From Pelagibacterium sp. (GTDB taxonomy: Bacteria > Pseudomonadota > Alphaproteobacteria > Rhizobiales > Devosiaceae), in the NCBI GenBank assembly GCA_002723255.1, contig PBNW01000009.1, positions 1-64,000 of the forward strand: a DNA stretch of 64,000 nt, in the 5' to 3' direction. Both the position numbers and the translations under genes were made by a program. The notes under the pieces are model-generated. The model did not search any database and was not told where the DNA came from. It was given only the letters and a program-made list of their open reading frames with translations. The first letter of the stretch is position 1; each line of letters begins with the position of its first letter. Below, one piece after another: positions 1 through 10,679 of the stretch.

Positions 1-317
1 CCCTTTCGGGAGTACGACGTGGACTCCCATCCTCGCCCGGCCATCCGTCCGCTTTGGGCCTTCCCTGCGGCGACCCGCATGGAACCCGGATCGGCCTGTC
101 GGATGGGATCGAAGTGCCCGAGGGCCAATGCGGTCCTAAGGCTCGGACCCATGCTCCCCCTTCTCCAATCCCGCCCTCACCGGAAGCTCGTATGCATCCT
201 CGTCTCTGGTGCAGCCGTGCGAGGAGAATGCCATGAGGGACTGGGGACGGGGATAAAGTTTTTTACGCAGCGTTTCCACCTTCACCCACGTCATCCTCGG
301 GCGTTGCTGCCCTCGCG

Positions 318-367
318 CATAGCGCTCCGGGCGTTCGCGCCTCAAATCGCTCCACCGGAGCGATTTG
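318..367 (+). repeat. Hairpin repeat element, copy R1
   Basis: This element has a 25-base conserved flank (318-342) followed by a perfect 11-bp hairpin: arms 343-353 and 357-367 around the loop ACC. The flank matches 21 of 25 bases of a second copy at 23903-23927. That copy also has an 11-bp hairpin with a 3-base loop (ACT), but most of the stem sequence differs. This looks like a dispersed REP- or MITE-like repeat. The surrounding inverted repeat CGTCATCCTCGGG (289-301) / CCCGAGGATGACG (399-411) may be part of a larger composite. Confidence 0.7.
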
Positions 368-449
368 CCTACGGACGGCACTCACTCCCCGGGTCAAGCC
401 CGAGGATGACGATGGGGGTGGGGCGAGCGACCGTGATAGGGCCGGGAGT

Positions 450-474
450 GGGTCAAGCCCGAGAACGACAATGA
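450..474 (+). repeat. Short direct repeat of 391-415
   Basis: GGGTCAAGCCCGAG at 450-463 repeats 391-404 exactly, and the following bases are similar (AACGACAAT against GATGACGAT). Part of the earlier copy forms the right arm of the 289-301/399-411 inverted repeat. Motifs of this kind are common in intergenic DNA of Hyphomicrobiales; no function is evident. Confidence 0.55.
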
Positions 475-538
475 GTGGGGTAAGTGGTGGCGAAAGACTG
501 CGGAGGGCGCTTGCCTGCTCGCAGTCGACAATAGCCGG

Positions 539-1135
539 TCAAGCGGCCTGGTCGGCGTTGAAATCCCGCGCGATATTGAGAAAATTCTGCAGGATGGCGT
601 GCCCGTTTTCCGAGGAAATGCTTTCGGGATGGAACTGGACTCCATGCACCGGCAAGTCGCGATGCTGGAGCCCCATGATCTGCCCGTCATCGGATCGGGC
701 CGTCACGGTCAGTTCGGCGGGCAGGGGATCGTCACGCACCACCAGCGAGTGATAGCGGGTGGCCTCGAACTGCTTGTTGAGCCCGCGAAACACGCCACGC
801 CCGTCATGGGTGATGGTGGAAACCTTGCCGTGCATCGGATGCGGCGCGCGCACCACGTCGCCACCAAAGGCCTGACCCATTGATTGCAGCCCCAGACAAA
901 CCCCGAACAGGGGGATTTCGCCTGCGAAACGCGAGATCAGCGGCAGGCAGATTCCTGCTTCGTTGGGCGTGCATGGACCGGGCGAAATGACGATAGCGTC
1001 GGGCGCCTTTTCGGCGACCTCATCGAGCGTGATCTTGTCGTTGCGCGCCACATCGACCTCGGCCCCCAGCTCGCCGATGTAATGGACGAGATTGTAGGTG
1101 AAGCTGTCGTAATTATCGATCATCAAGACGCGCAT
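539..1135 (-). CDS. trpG: Anthranilate synthase glutaminase subunit
   Basis: Component II of anthranilate synthase. It releases ammonia from glutamine for TrpE in the first step of tryptophan synthesis. The 198 aa form a complete class I glutamine amidotransferase: the oxyanion loop SPGPCTPNEAG near 51-61, nucleophile Cys80 in FGVCLGLQ, and His169/Glu171 in QFHPES. It starts 10 bases after trpE, so the two are co-transcribed. In many rhizobia the subunits are fused as TrpEG; here they are separate. A para-aminobenzoate role (PabA) alongside TrpE is possible, because the two enzymes can share this subunit. Confidence 0.93.
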   Translation of the reverse strand: MRVLMIDNYDSFTYNLVHYIGELGAEVDVARNDKITLDEVAEKAPDAIVISPGPCTPNEAGICLPLISRFAGEIPLFGVCLGLQSMGQAFGGDVVRAPHPMHGKVSTITHDGRGVFRGLNKQFEATRYHSLVVRDDPLPAELTVTARSDDGQIMGLQHRDLPVHGVQFHPESISSENGHAILQNFLNIARDFNADQAA

Positions 1136-1145
1136 TTTTTACCCG

Positions 1146-2657
1146 CTACTGACCCACTTTGGCCTGGCCGGCATAGCGTAACGCTTCCTCGGCGGCGCTG
1201 AAAAGAGCCTTTGCCTTGTTCTCGCATTCGAGTTGCTCAAGTTCGGGCTTGGAATCGGCGACGATCCCGGCGCCGGCCTGCACATAGAGCTTGTTGTCTT
1301 TGAGGATTGCTGTGCGCAAGACGATGCACGTATCCATGCGCCCGTCAGCCCCGAAATAGCCCACGCACCCGGCGTAAACGCCACGCCGGGCCACTTCGAG
1401 CTCGTCGATGATTTCCATGGCGCGCACTTTTGGCGCACCCGAAACGGTGCCAGCGGGAAACCCGGCGGCCAGCGCATCGATATTGTCGTATTTGGGATCG
1501 AGCTTACCCACCACATTGGAAACGATGTGCATGACGTGGGAATAGTATTCGAGGAAATATTTGTCGGTGACCTTCACCGTCCCGATCTGCGACACGCGCC
1601 CCACATCGTTGCGGCCCAGATCGAGCAGCATCAGATGTTCGGACAATTCCTTGGGATCGGCCAGCAACTCCTCGGCCATCTCCTTGTCCTGTTCGGGTGT
1701 CGCGCCGCGTTTGCGCGTTCCGGCAATCGGGCGGATCGTGACTTCGCCCTCATCGACGCGGACGAGGATTTCAGGGCTCGATCCCGCCACGGCGAAGTCG
1801 CCGAAATCGAGGAAATACATATAGGGCGAGGGGTTGGTACGCCGCAGCGCGCGATAAAGCGCCGTGGGCGGCAAAGTGAAATCGGCGGAAAACCGTTGGC
1901 TGAGCACCACCTGGAAGATATCGCCCGCCGCGATATAATCCTGCGCCGTGCGAACCATCGCAAAGTAATCATCGCGCGAGGTGTTCGAGCTGATCTCGAT
2001 CTTTGCCAGATCGGGAATTTCGCTCATGCGGGGCAGGGGCTTTTCCAGCCGCACGATCGCATCCTCGATCCGCTCATTGGCCGCTTCGAACGCCTGGCGG
2101 GCCGTGACGCCCTCGCGGGGATAGACCGGTGCGGTCAGAAACAATTCATCCTTGAGCGTGTCGAATACGGCAAGCAACGAGGGCCGCATCATAATCGCGT
2201 CCGGCACCCCGATCGAATCGGGATTGGTGTCGGGCAGCTCTTCCATGAACCGCACCATGTCGTAACCTAAATACCCGAACACGCCTGCCGAGTTGGCGGG
2301 CAACGCGTTAGGCATATCGATCTGGCTCTCGGCGATCAGCGCCCTCAGGGCGTCGAGGGGACGTTCACCGAGCGCACGATAGCCATCGGGGGCCGTTTGT
2401 GCAGAGCGGTTGATCTCAGCCACGCCATCGCGAACCCGCCACAACAGGTCGGGATCGAGCCCGATGATCGAGTAACGCCCGCGCACAGCACCCCCTTCGA
2501 CCGATTCGAGAAGGAAGCTGTAGCGCCGCCCTTCGGCCAATTTCAGATAGGTACCGATCGGCGTTTCAAGGTCGGCCACGATGCGCTTGTAGAGAACCTG
2601 TCCCTTGCCCGCATCATAGATTTCCGTAAAGGAAACAGAGTCATAGCCGTCAGGCAT
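1146..2657 (-). CDS. trpE: Anthranilate synthase component I
   Basis: It converts chorismate plus ammonia to anthranilate. The 503 aa have the usual two parts. The N-terminal domain carries the LLES motif (49-52), where tryptophan binds for feedback inhibition. The C-terminal chorismate-binding domain includes PIAGTRKRG and the segment AGAGIVADSKPE near the end. It begins 7 bases after the ppiD stop and is followed by trpG, forming a ppiD-trpE-trpG operon. There is no room for a leader peptide attenuator directly in front of trpE, so any attenuation would have to act before ppiD. Confidence 0.95.
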   Translation of the reverse strand: MPDGYDSVSFTEIYDAGKGQVLYKRIVADLETPIGTYLKLAEGRRYSFLLESVEGGAVRGRYSIIGLDPDLLWRVRDGVAEINRSAQTAPDGYRALGERPLDALRALIAESQIDMPNALPANSAGVFGYLGYDMVRFMEELPDTNPDSIGVPDAIMMRPSLLAVFDTLKDELFLTAPVYPREGVTARQAFEAANERIEDAIVRLEKPLPRMSEIPDLAKIEISSNTSRDDYFAMVRTAQDYIAAGDIFQVVLSQRFSADFTLPPTALYRALRRTNPSPYMYFLDFGDFAVAGSSPEILVRVDEGEVTIRPIAGTRKRGATPEQDKEMAEELLADPKELSEHLMLLDLGRNDVGRVSQIGTVKVTDKYFLEYYSHVMHIVSNVVGKLDPKYDNIDALAAGFPAGTVSGAPKVRAMEIIDELEVARRGVYAGCVGYFGADGRMDTCIVLRTAILKDNKLYVQAGAGIVADSKPELEQLECENKAKALFSAAEEALRYAGQAKVGQ

Positions 2658-2664
2658 GGCGAAC

Positions 2665-4533
2665 CTATTCGAGCCCGATCACGCGATTGAGGGCTTCCTC
2701 ATTGATCCTGATCCCAACGTCGGACCGGAGTCCTTCGACAAAATTGGCAAAGATCAGATCGGGGAAATCCACTTCCAGGGCCTCGGCAACCTGGGACGGA
2801 GCATCCTCCGCGGCCGGCGTCACATCGGTCACCTGGAATACAACGACATCGCCGTCCTGGGTCGAGACGTAATCGGCATACCCCTCACCGCCCTGGAACG
2901 CCGCCTGAGCCACGTCGGGGTCGACCGCAGCACCGGCCGTGTTGCGCGAAAAAGGTGCGGAACTCTGGGGAATCTGGCCCTGGTCGGCGGCGACCGTGAA
3001 GATGTCGCTGCCGCCATCGATTGCGGCCACGATATCATCTGCAGTGCGCGTCATTTCCATATCGGTCTGCAGATCCTGCCAGGCGGCGATCGCCTCATCC
3101 CGCACCTCGTCGAGCGTCTGGTCGCGCGCTGGCTGAACCTCGGAAAGCTCGAAGAAAACGGTGCGGTTCGAACCGAGGCTGATGGCCGGGGTCACGCGCG
3201 CATCGGGCGAGGCGGCAAACACCGCATTCGTGATCGTCTGGGTCGAACCTTGCGGAAGCGTCGCGATATCGGCCAATTGCGCCCCGTCCGCTGTCAGGTC
3301 CAGATCGTGGATCTCGAGCCCATACTGTTCGGCAACCTCGGAGATCGGTTGGAAAGCTGCCCGGGCTTCTTCGATTTCGTCGTAAACGTCAAAGAGCATA
3401 TCCTGCGCCTTGCGCGCCGCAACCGACTGCTCGACCTGATCGCGCACGACCTCAAGCGGCTGCTGTCCGCCGTCCTCGATCGCACTCACCCAGATGACGC
3501 GATAACCATTGCTGCCTTCGAGGACGACATATCCGTTCTGCTCGAGCCCGAACGCGGCCTGCGCCAGATTGGCATCGGTGATCTGACTTTCCGCCAGCGT
3601 GCCGAGCGAGGCGACCTCGGTCTGCAAACCCGCTTCCGACACCACGCTCGCAAAGCTCGCGCCGCTTTCGGCTCCGTCGATAAACGGCTGCGCGGCTTCG
3701 GCATCAGGCAGAACCAACTGGCTGATTGTCCGGCGTTCGGGCGCAATGAATTGCCCGGAAATCCGGTCGTACTCGGCGGCAATTTCCTCCTCGGTGACCT
3801 CGATGCCCTGCGCCAGCGCATCGACTGTCAGGGGCAAAAGGCTTACCGACCGGGTTTCAACGGTGCGGAACCGGGCCTGGTTTTCCGCAAAGAACTGCTG
3901 CAATTGCTCGTCGCTAGGCTCTTCGGTCACCGAAAAAAGCACGGGATTGAGTTCGACATACTCGATGGTGCGCTGGTCGCCGTCATAGGACCGCGCAATA
4001 TCGAGCGCGACCTGGGGAACGTCGGCGCCGGCGAAAATCGTTCCGATCTGCTCACGCGCCGCCGCGCGCCGCTGGAGGTTGAGATATTCGGTTTCGGTGT
4101 AGCCGGACTGGCGCAGCATGGAGACAAATTCGCTCGCGTCAAACAGGCCCAGCGCGCCGGCAAAGTTGGGATCCTGCCGCACAAGTTCCGCCAGCTTGGC
4201 ATCCGAGGCGCCAAGCCCCAGATCGCTGGCCAGGATTTCGATCGATGCGTCATTGGCCAGCCGCGCGATGGCGGAATTGGGAATGCCGAAACTGACCGCC
4301 TGCTGAGCGCTCGGAGCCATACCGGTCTGCGCGGCGAACTGGTTGACCTGGCTGCGATAGACCCGGTCGAAATCGCGTACCGAAATGTTCTGGTCCCCGA
4401 CCCGGGCCACCGTATTGGCGTTGAGGTCGAGAAAGACACTCGGAATGCCGAAACCGGCGACCGCGATGATCAGAACACCCAGGAAGACTTTGGCGACCCA
4501 GCTGCGGCCGAAATTGCGAAGATTATCGAGCAT
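2665..4533 (-). CDS. ppiD: Membrane-anchored periplasmic chaperone / peptidyl-prolyl isomerase (PpiD type)
   Basis: This 622-aa protein has one N-terminal membrane helix (about residues 12-34) that anchors a large periplasmic part. A SurA/PpiD-like chaperone domain is followed by a parvulin-like (PPIC) region around 265-370. PpiD-type proteins sit at the SecYEG exit and help exported proteins fold. The parvulin region is weakly conserved, so the chaperone role is more certain than isomerase activity. It is first in the operon with trpE and trpG, an arrangement seen in other Hyphomicrobiales, and is divergent from tpiA. Confidence 0.88.
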   Translation of the reverse strand: MLDNLRNFGRSWVAKVFLGVLIIAVAGFGIPSVFLDLNANTVARVGDQNISVRDFDRVYRSQVNQFAAQTGMAPSAQQAVSFGIPNSAIARLANDASIEILASDLGLGASDAKLAELVRQDPNFAGALGLFDASEFVSMLRQSGYTETEYLNLQRRAAAREQIGTIFAGADVPQVALDIARSYDGDQRTIEYVELNPVLFSVTEEPSDEQLQQFFAENQARFRTVETRSVSLLPLTVDALAQGIEVTEEEIAAEYDRISGQFIAPERRTISQLVLPDAEAAQPFIDGAESGASFASVVSEAGLQTEVASLGTLAESQITDANLAQAAFGLEQNGYVVLEGSNGYRVIWVSAIEDGGQQPLEVVRDQVEQSVAARKAQDMLFDVYDEIEEARAAFQPISEVAEQYGLEIHDLDLTADGAQLADIATLPQGSTQTITNAVFAASPDARVTPAISLGSNRTVFFELSEVQPARDQTLDEVRDEAIAAWQDLQTDMEMTRTADDIVAAIDGGSDIFTVAADQGQIPQSSAPFSRNTAGAAVDPDVAQAAFQGGEGYADYVSTQDGDVVVFQVTDVTPAAEDAPSQVAEALEVDFPDLIFANFVEGLRSDVGIRINEEALNRVIGLE

Positions 4534-4606
4534 TTAGTACCGATCGGTTGAGGGCGGACTCTAGCCTATTGTCGTAGGTTCACCCTATGGCATTCCAAGC
4601 GCGCGC

Positions 4607-4636
4607 ATAATAGACAGGGTGTATCGGGCCCTGCAA
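4607..4636 (-). promoter_or_regulatory. Possible promoter of ppiD-trpE-trpG
   Basis: Read on the minus strand, TTGCAG (4631-4636) is followed after 18 bases by TATTAT (4607-4612). This resembles a sigma70-type -35/-10 pair and would leave a leader of roughly 65 bases before ppiD. It is a sequence match only. Confidence 0.35.
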
Positions 4637-4701
4637 GCCGCACGCAGGACGCCCGGTTAAGCCATTCTCCGTGTGCGTGCAAGGTGTTGTTGGGGTAGGG
4701 G

Positions 4702-5457
4702 ATGCAGGAGCGATTGCGGCCACTGATTGCCGGGAACTGGAAGATGAACGGAACAAGCGCAGCGCTCGAGCAGATCGCCCGGCTCAAGCCCCTTCTCGGT
4801 GAAGCCGGAAATATCGACAGTGACGTTCTTGTTTGTCCGCCAGCCACCCTTTTGGAACGTGCATCCCAGAGAGCCCAGGGCAGTACGCTCCGCATCGGTG
4901 GTCAGGACTGTCATGCAAACCCGAGTGGCGCCCATACCGGCGACGTCAGCGCCTCCATGCTGCTCGACGCCGGCGCCTCTTACGTTATCGTGGGCCATTC
5001 CGAGCGCCGCGCCGACCATGGCGAAACCAGCGAAACCGTCAGGGCAAAGGCTGCGGCCGCACTTGCCGCCGGACTTGTCCCGATCATTTGTGTCGGTGAG
5101 ACCGAGGCCGAGCGCCTGGCAGGAACCGCGAATCAGGTGGTTGGCGAACAGGTCAAGTTTTCGCTGCCCGAAACCTTCGGCGAAACGCCGATCATCGTGG
5201 CCTATGAGCCCGTCTGGGCCATCGGCACCGGGCGGACACCCACGATTGACGATATCGCCCAGATGCATGCCCATATGCGCCAGCTCCTGGTCGCACGGTT
5301 CGGCAAGACCGGCGAAGCGGCCCTGCTGCTCTATGGCGGCTCGGGAAAGCCTTCCAACGCGGAAGAAATCCTGCGCACACCCAACGTCAACGGCGCACTG
5401 GTCGGCGGCGCGAGCCTTCTCGCCGACGACTTCTTTTCCATCATTGTCGCGGCCTGA
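4702..5457 (+). CDS. tpiA: Triose-phosphate isomerase
   Basis: It interconverts dihydroxyacetone phosphate and glyceraldehyde 3-phosphate in glycolysis and gluconeogenesis. The 251 aa are full length for a bacterial TIM barrel, with Lys14 in GNWKMNG, electrophile His99 in VGHSERR, catalytic base Glu169 in AYEPVWAIGTG, and the phosphate-binding GGS loop near the C-terminus. The ATG start places GNWK at the position usual for the family. It is divergent from ppiD and followed by secG; tpiA next to secG is a common bacterial pairing. Confidence 0.96.
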   Translation: MQERLRPLIAGNWKMNGTSAALEQIARLKPLLGEAGNIDSDVLVCPPATLLERASQRAQGSTLRIGGQDCHANPSGAHTGDVSASMLLDAGASYVIVGHSERRADHGETSETVRAKAAAALAAGLVPIICVGETEAERLAGTANQVVGEQVKFSLPETFGETPIIVAYEPVWAIGTGRTPTIDDIAQMHAHMRQLLVARFGKTGEAALLLYGGSGKPSNAEEILRTPNVNGALVGGASLLADDFFSIIVAA

Positions 5458-5702
5458 AATGTGAACGGGAAACTGTCGCTCCGGAGGGCTGGCCAATGCC
5501 GATCTTTGCGTGTAGAACGCCCGCCAACGCGATGCCTGTGCAGAACCTTGCTTGCCGGCCGGACGGTCGGGGCAGGGCTTGAGCCGTTAAGCCTTCCCAG
5601 GCGAACACGAACCACGCGCATCTAAGAGATATTGCGTTGCCGGGATTCGCTTCCCATATGTCCCGGCTTGAGCGCGAGAGCATTTGAAGGACGAACCGTT
5701 AA

Positions 5703-6227
5703 ATGGCCACAGTACTTATTGTCGCCTATCTGTTGATCGTGATCGCCATGATCGTGGTGATCCTGCTCCAGCGCTCCGAAGGCGGTGGCCTTGGGATGGG
5801 CGGCGGAGGTGGCGGCAATTTCATGTCCTCGCGCGGTTCGGCAAATCTTCTTACCCGGACCACTGCCATACTGGGTACGCTGTTCATGGTCACGGCCATT
5901 GGCCTCACCATCATCAGCCAGACCGATCGCAGCTCGACCTCGATCCTCGATCAGGCCGCGCAGAATCCAGACGGCACGCCAGCGACGGTGCTGGATGCTC
6001 TGGACGCCATGGGCACCGAAAACGACGATCTTGCCGTTCCCGCGCAGCCCGCCGCGACCAATGACGATCTGCTCGTGCCGGCGGCGCCCGACGAAGCGGC
6101 CCCGGCGGCTGAAGAACCTGCTGCCGAGCAACCCGAAGTGGTCGATCCCGGCGCGTCGATGATGTCGACAATGCCCGAGGAGCCCGCCGCCCAGGAGGCG
6201 CCGGCGCAGGAAACGGCGCCAAACTAG
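5703..6227 (+). CDS. secG: Preprotein translocase subunit SecG
   Basis: Small subunit of the SecYEG protein-conducting channel in the inner membrane. Helix 1 spans about residues 3-21 and is followed by the family motif LLQRSEGGGLG. A Gly-rich loop and helix 2 (about 55-74) come next. After residue 80 there is a long tail rich in Ala, Pro and Glu, making 174 aa; alphaproteobacterial SecG often carries such a tail, E. coli SecG does not. The 245-base gap from tpiA suggests its own promoter, and a strong terminator follows. Confidence 0.92.
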   Translation: MATVLIVAYLLIVIAMIVVILLQRSEGGGLGMGGGGGGNFMSSRGSANLLTRTTAILGTLFMVTAIGLTIISQTDRSSTSILDQAAQNPDGTPATVLDALDAMGTENDDLAVPAQPAATNDDLLVPAAPDEAAPAAEEPAAEQPEVVDPGASMMSTMPEEPAAQEAPAQETAPN

Positions 6228-6253
6228 CGACGCCGGAATATGGTACGAAGAAC

Positions 6254-6280
6254 GGGGATGGAAACATCCCCTTCTTTTTT
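6254..6280 (+). terminator. Rho-independent terminator after secG
   Basis: A 7-bp stem, GGGGATG (6254-6260) with CATCCCC (6265-6271), encloses a GAAA loop and is followed by TTCTTTTTT. It lies 27 bases after the secG stop and about 60 bases before pyrG. Confidence 0.88.
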
Positions 6281-6334
6281 GTGTGGGCGCGATCATTTTC
6301 GCGCTTCGAATCGAACGCGGCTTATGTAAGGTAA

Positions 6335-7966
<1,632 letters not shown>

Positions 7967-7982
7967 GGCAGGGAGCCGGGTA

Positions 7983-8171
7983 ATGGCCGAGATCGTCAAT
8001 CTCCGTCAGGCCCGCAAGAACAAGCTGCGCGCTGAAAAAGAGCGCGCAGCGGATGCCAATCGCGCCAAATTCGGCCGCGGCAAGGCCGAACGCCAGGCGG
8101 CCGAGAAACAGGCTGGCCGCGACGCGAAACATCTCGATCTTCACAAACGTCAATCCCAAGACGACCAGTAG
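7983..8171 (+). CDS. Small basic protein, DUF4169-like
   Basis: This 62-aa protein of unknown function starts 17 bases after pyrG, behind a GGGCAGGGAG stretch that can serve as ribosome binding site. It is rich in Arg, Lys and Ala and predicted to be almost entirely helical, with the opening MAEIVNLRQARKNK that I associate with the alphaproteobacterial DUF4169 family. It has no membrane segment or cysteine. The charge suggests nucleic acid or ribosome contact, but that is a guess. It is probably co-transcribed with pyrG. Confidence 0.7.
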   Translation: MAEIVNLRQARKNKLRAEKERAADANRAKFGRGKAERQAAEKQAGRDAKHLDLHKRQSQDDQ

Positions 8172-8236
8172 GAACCCGATCCGTTCAGGGGCGTTGTGCA
8201 CGCTCATAACAAAAGACCCCAAAACGGAGGTTGCTC

Positions 8237-8602
8237 ATGCCTACTGCATCCGGACACACAACCGCCATCCGCGCCACGCGCGCTGTTGGCACCGATGTCT
8301 ATAATCTCGATGGAAAGAAGATTGGCACGGACGAAGACATCGTTCTCGACAAGACCGACAATTCCATAATGTTTGCCGTTGTCGGTTTCGGCGGTTTCCT
8401 TGGAATGGGCGAGAAGTTTCACGCTCTTCCCTGGGCAACGCTCGATTACGATCAGGACCAGGAGGGCTATGTCGTGCCCTTCACCCGCGACGAGCTTGAA
8501 GCAGGTCCAGCCGACACCATCACCGAGTTGACCAAGGATGACGGGCTTCATGCCCGCCAGGAAGCCTATTCCTATTACAAGGTCGATCCATACTGGCATT
8601 AG
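8237..8602 (+). CDS. PRC-barrel domain protein
   Basis: The ATG at 8237 is chosen because ACGGAGG ends 6 bases upstream; a TTG six bases earlier is worse placed. The 121 aa contain a PRC-barrel fold, with DVYNLDGKKIG opening the first strands and VGFGGFLGMGEKFHALPW in the core. Such small PRC proteins are frequent in rhizobia and are often linked to stress responses, but no biochemical role is established here. A second PRC-type gene at 48199 shares the core pattern GGFLG(M/I)G. A terminator follows. Confidence 0.8.
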   Translation: MPTASGHTTAIRATRAVGTDVYNLDGKKIGTDEDIVLDKTDNSIMFAVVGFGGFLGMGEKFHALPWATLDYDQDQEGYVVPFTRDELEAGPADTITELTKDDGLHARQEAYSYYKVDPYWH

Positions 8603-8617
8603 CCGCAAGTAATATAA

Positions 8618-10024
<1,407 letters not shown>

Positions 10025-10032
10025 CAGGGCAG

Positions 10033-10056
10033 GGGGCGCCTCGGGCGCCCCTTTTT
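10033..10056 (+). terminator. Rho-independent terminator after eno
   Basis: An 8-bp stem GGGGCGCC (10033-10040) / GGCGCCCC (10044-10051) with loop TCG is followed by five T. It lies 8 bases after the eno stop. A GGGCAGGG octamer (10027-10034) overlaps its left edge. Confidence 0.9.
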
Positions 10057-10152
10057 CGATGCGATCACGCGCCGTTGGCAGCGCCGGAAACCAGTCCTTA
10101 AGCATAGCTGTGCGATAAGGAGCCTTCCAGTTCCTGCGTATCGTCCGATCTC

Positions 10153-10473
10153 ATGCCCACCCGCGTCAAACGCCCATCGATCCTGGTCAAGCTCGGCATC
10201 ACCGCCGGCCTGCTCGCGTTTCAGGGCTATCTGGGTTATCATGTCGTCACCGGAACGTTCGGGATCGACAGCCAGCGGGAAATGTTGGAAGAAATCAAGG
10301 TGCTGGAGGCCCGCAGGGCGGCTCTCGAAACCGAGATCGATTCCTATGAGCATCGGATAGCCCTGTTTGACCCGCGGCGGCTCGATCCAGACATCCTGAC
10401 GGAGCGGGCCCGCGCGCTTCTCGGCCTGGTGCATCCCGACGACATCATAATCGTTCCCGACGATCCAAGTTAA
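10153..10473 (+). CDS. ftsB: Septum formation initiator FtsB/DivIC-like
   Basis: This small bitopic protein of the divisome bridges FtsL and FtsQ. The 106 aa have a short cytoplasmic start, one membrane helix (about residues 15-33), and a periplasmic coiled coil (LEEIKVLEARRAALETEI). The C-terminal part has RARALLGLVHPDDIII, typical of the DivIC/FtsB family in alphaproteobacteria. Its position between eno and pdhA is the usual one in the class. The family assignment is secure; FtsB rather than another DivIC-like protein rests on context. Confidence 0.85.
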   Translation: MPTRVKRPSILVKLGITAGLLAFQGYLGYHVVTGTFGIDSQREMLEEIKVLEARRAALETEIDSYEHRIALFDPRRLDPDILTERARALLGLVHPDDIIIVPDDPS

Positions 10474-10477
10474 TCGG

Positions 10478-10508
10478 ATTGCGGTTAAGAAATAAAATTA
10501 ACCGCAAT
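10478..10508. promoter_or_regulatory. Perfect 11-base inverted repeat upstream of pdhA
   Basis: ATTGCGGTTAA (10478-10488) and TTAACCGCAAT (10498-10508) are perfect inverted copies separated by 9 A/T-rich bases. The repeat begins 5 bases after the ftsB stop and lies about 170 bases before pdhA. It could be an operator for a dimeric regulator of the pdh operon, or a terminator of ftsB. No clean T-run follows, which favours the operator. Confidence 0.5.
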
Positions 10509-10679
10509 TATGTTTATCGTCTTTTGTGCTATGAAATCAATGATATGCGTATTGTTTCGGCTTCGTAGCGGCGCTTGGCGTCTGGCGTCCTTCGGTCTAT
10601 TGTGCATCAATGCATTCAGCATCCCGTCCAGCCTCCAAAAGGGTGGCGGCAGCGATGACGTTCTTTCCGGAGATATCGC

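Larger units (their letters stand above)
1..538. other. Gene-free region downstream of trpG with stem-loops
   Basis: I find no convincing coding sequence here; the open frames have no recognisable domain and mostly overlap each other. The first 150 bases can fold into three successive stem-loops: 8-13 with 23-28, 41-47 with 100-106 (enclosing a second stem 61-70/75-84 with one mismatch), and 132-136 with 145-149. Further right, an outer 13-base inverted repeat (289-301 with 399-411) encloses a hairpin element at 318-367. The left stems could belong to a small RNA cut by the window edge, but they match no RNA family I can name. trpD, the expected next trp gene, is not here. Confidence 0.5.

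Noticed and set aside
1-150. 6S RNA or other named RNA at the left edge
   Set aside because: There are stems and a short CCTGCGGCG-like string, but the overall fold and conserved bases of 6S, SRP RNA, RNase P RNA or tmRNA are not visible.
2656-4551. 631-codon open frame on the plus strand
   Set aside because: Antisense shadow of ppiD with no recognisable domain; ppiD has a membrane anchor and family similarity.
5458-5702. tRNA gene between tpiA and secG
   Set aside because: The segment has G/C-rich stretches, but no acceptor stem, T loop or anticodon arm can be drawn.
10485-10501. CtrA binding site (TTAA-N7-TTAA) before pdhA
   Set aside because: The two TTAA halves are separated by 9 bases, not 7, and the longer perfect dyad explains them better.
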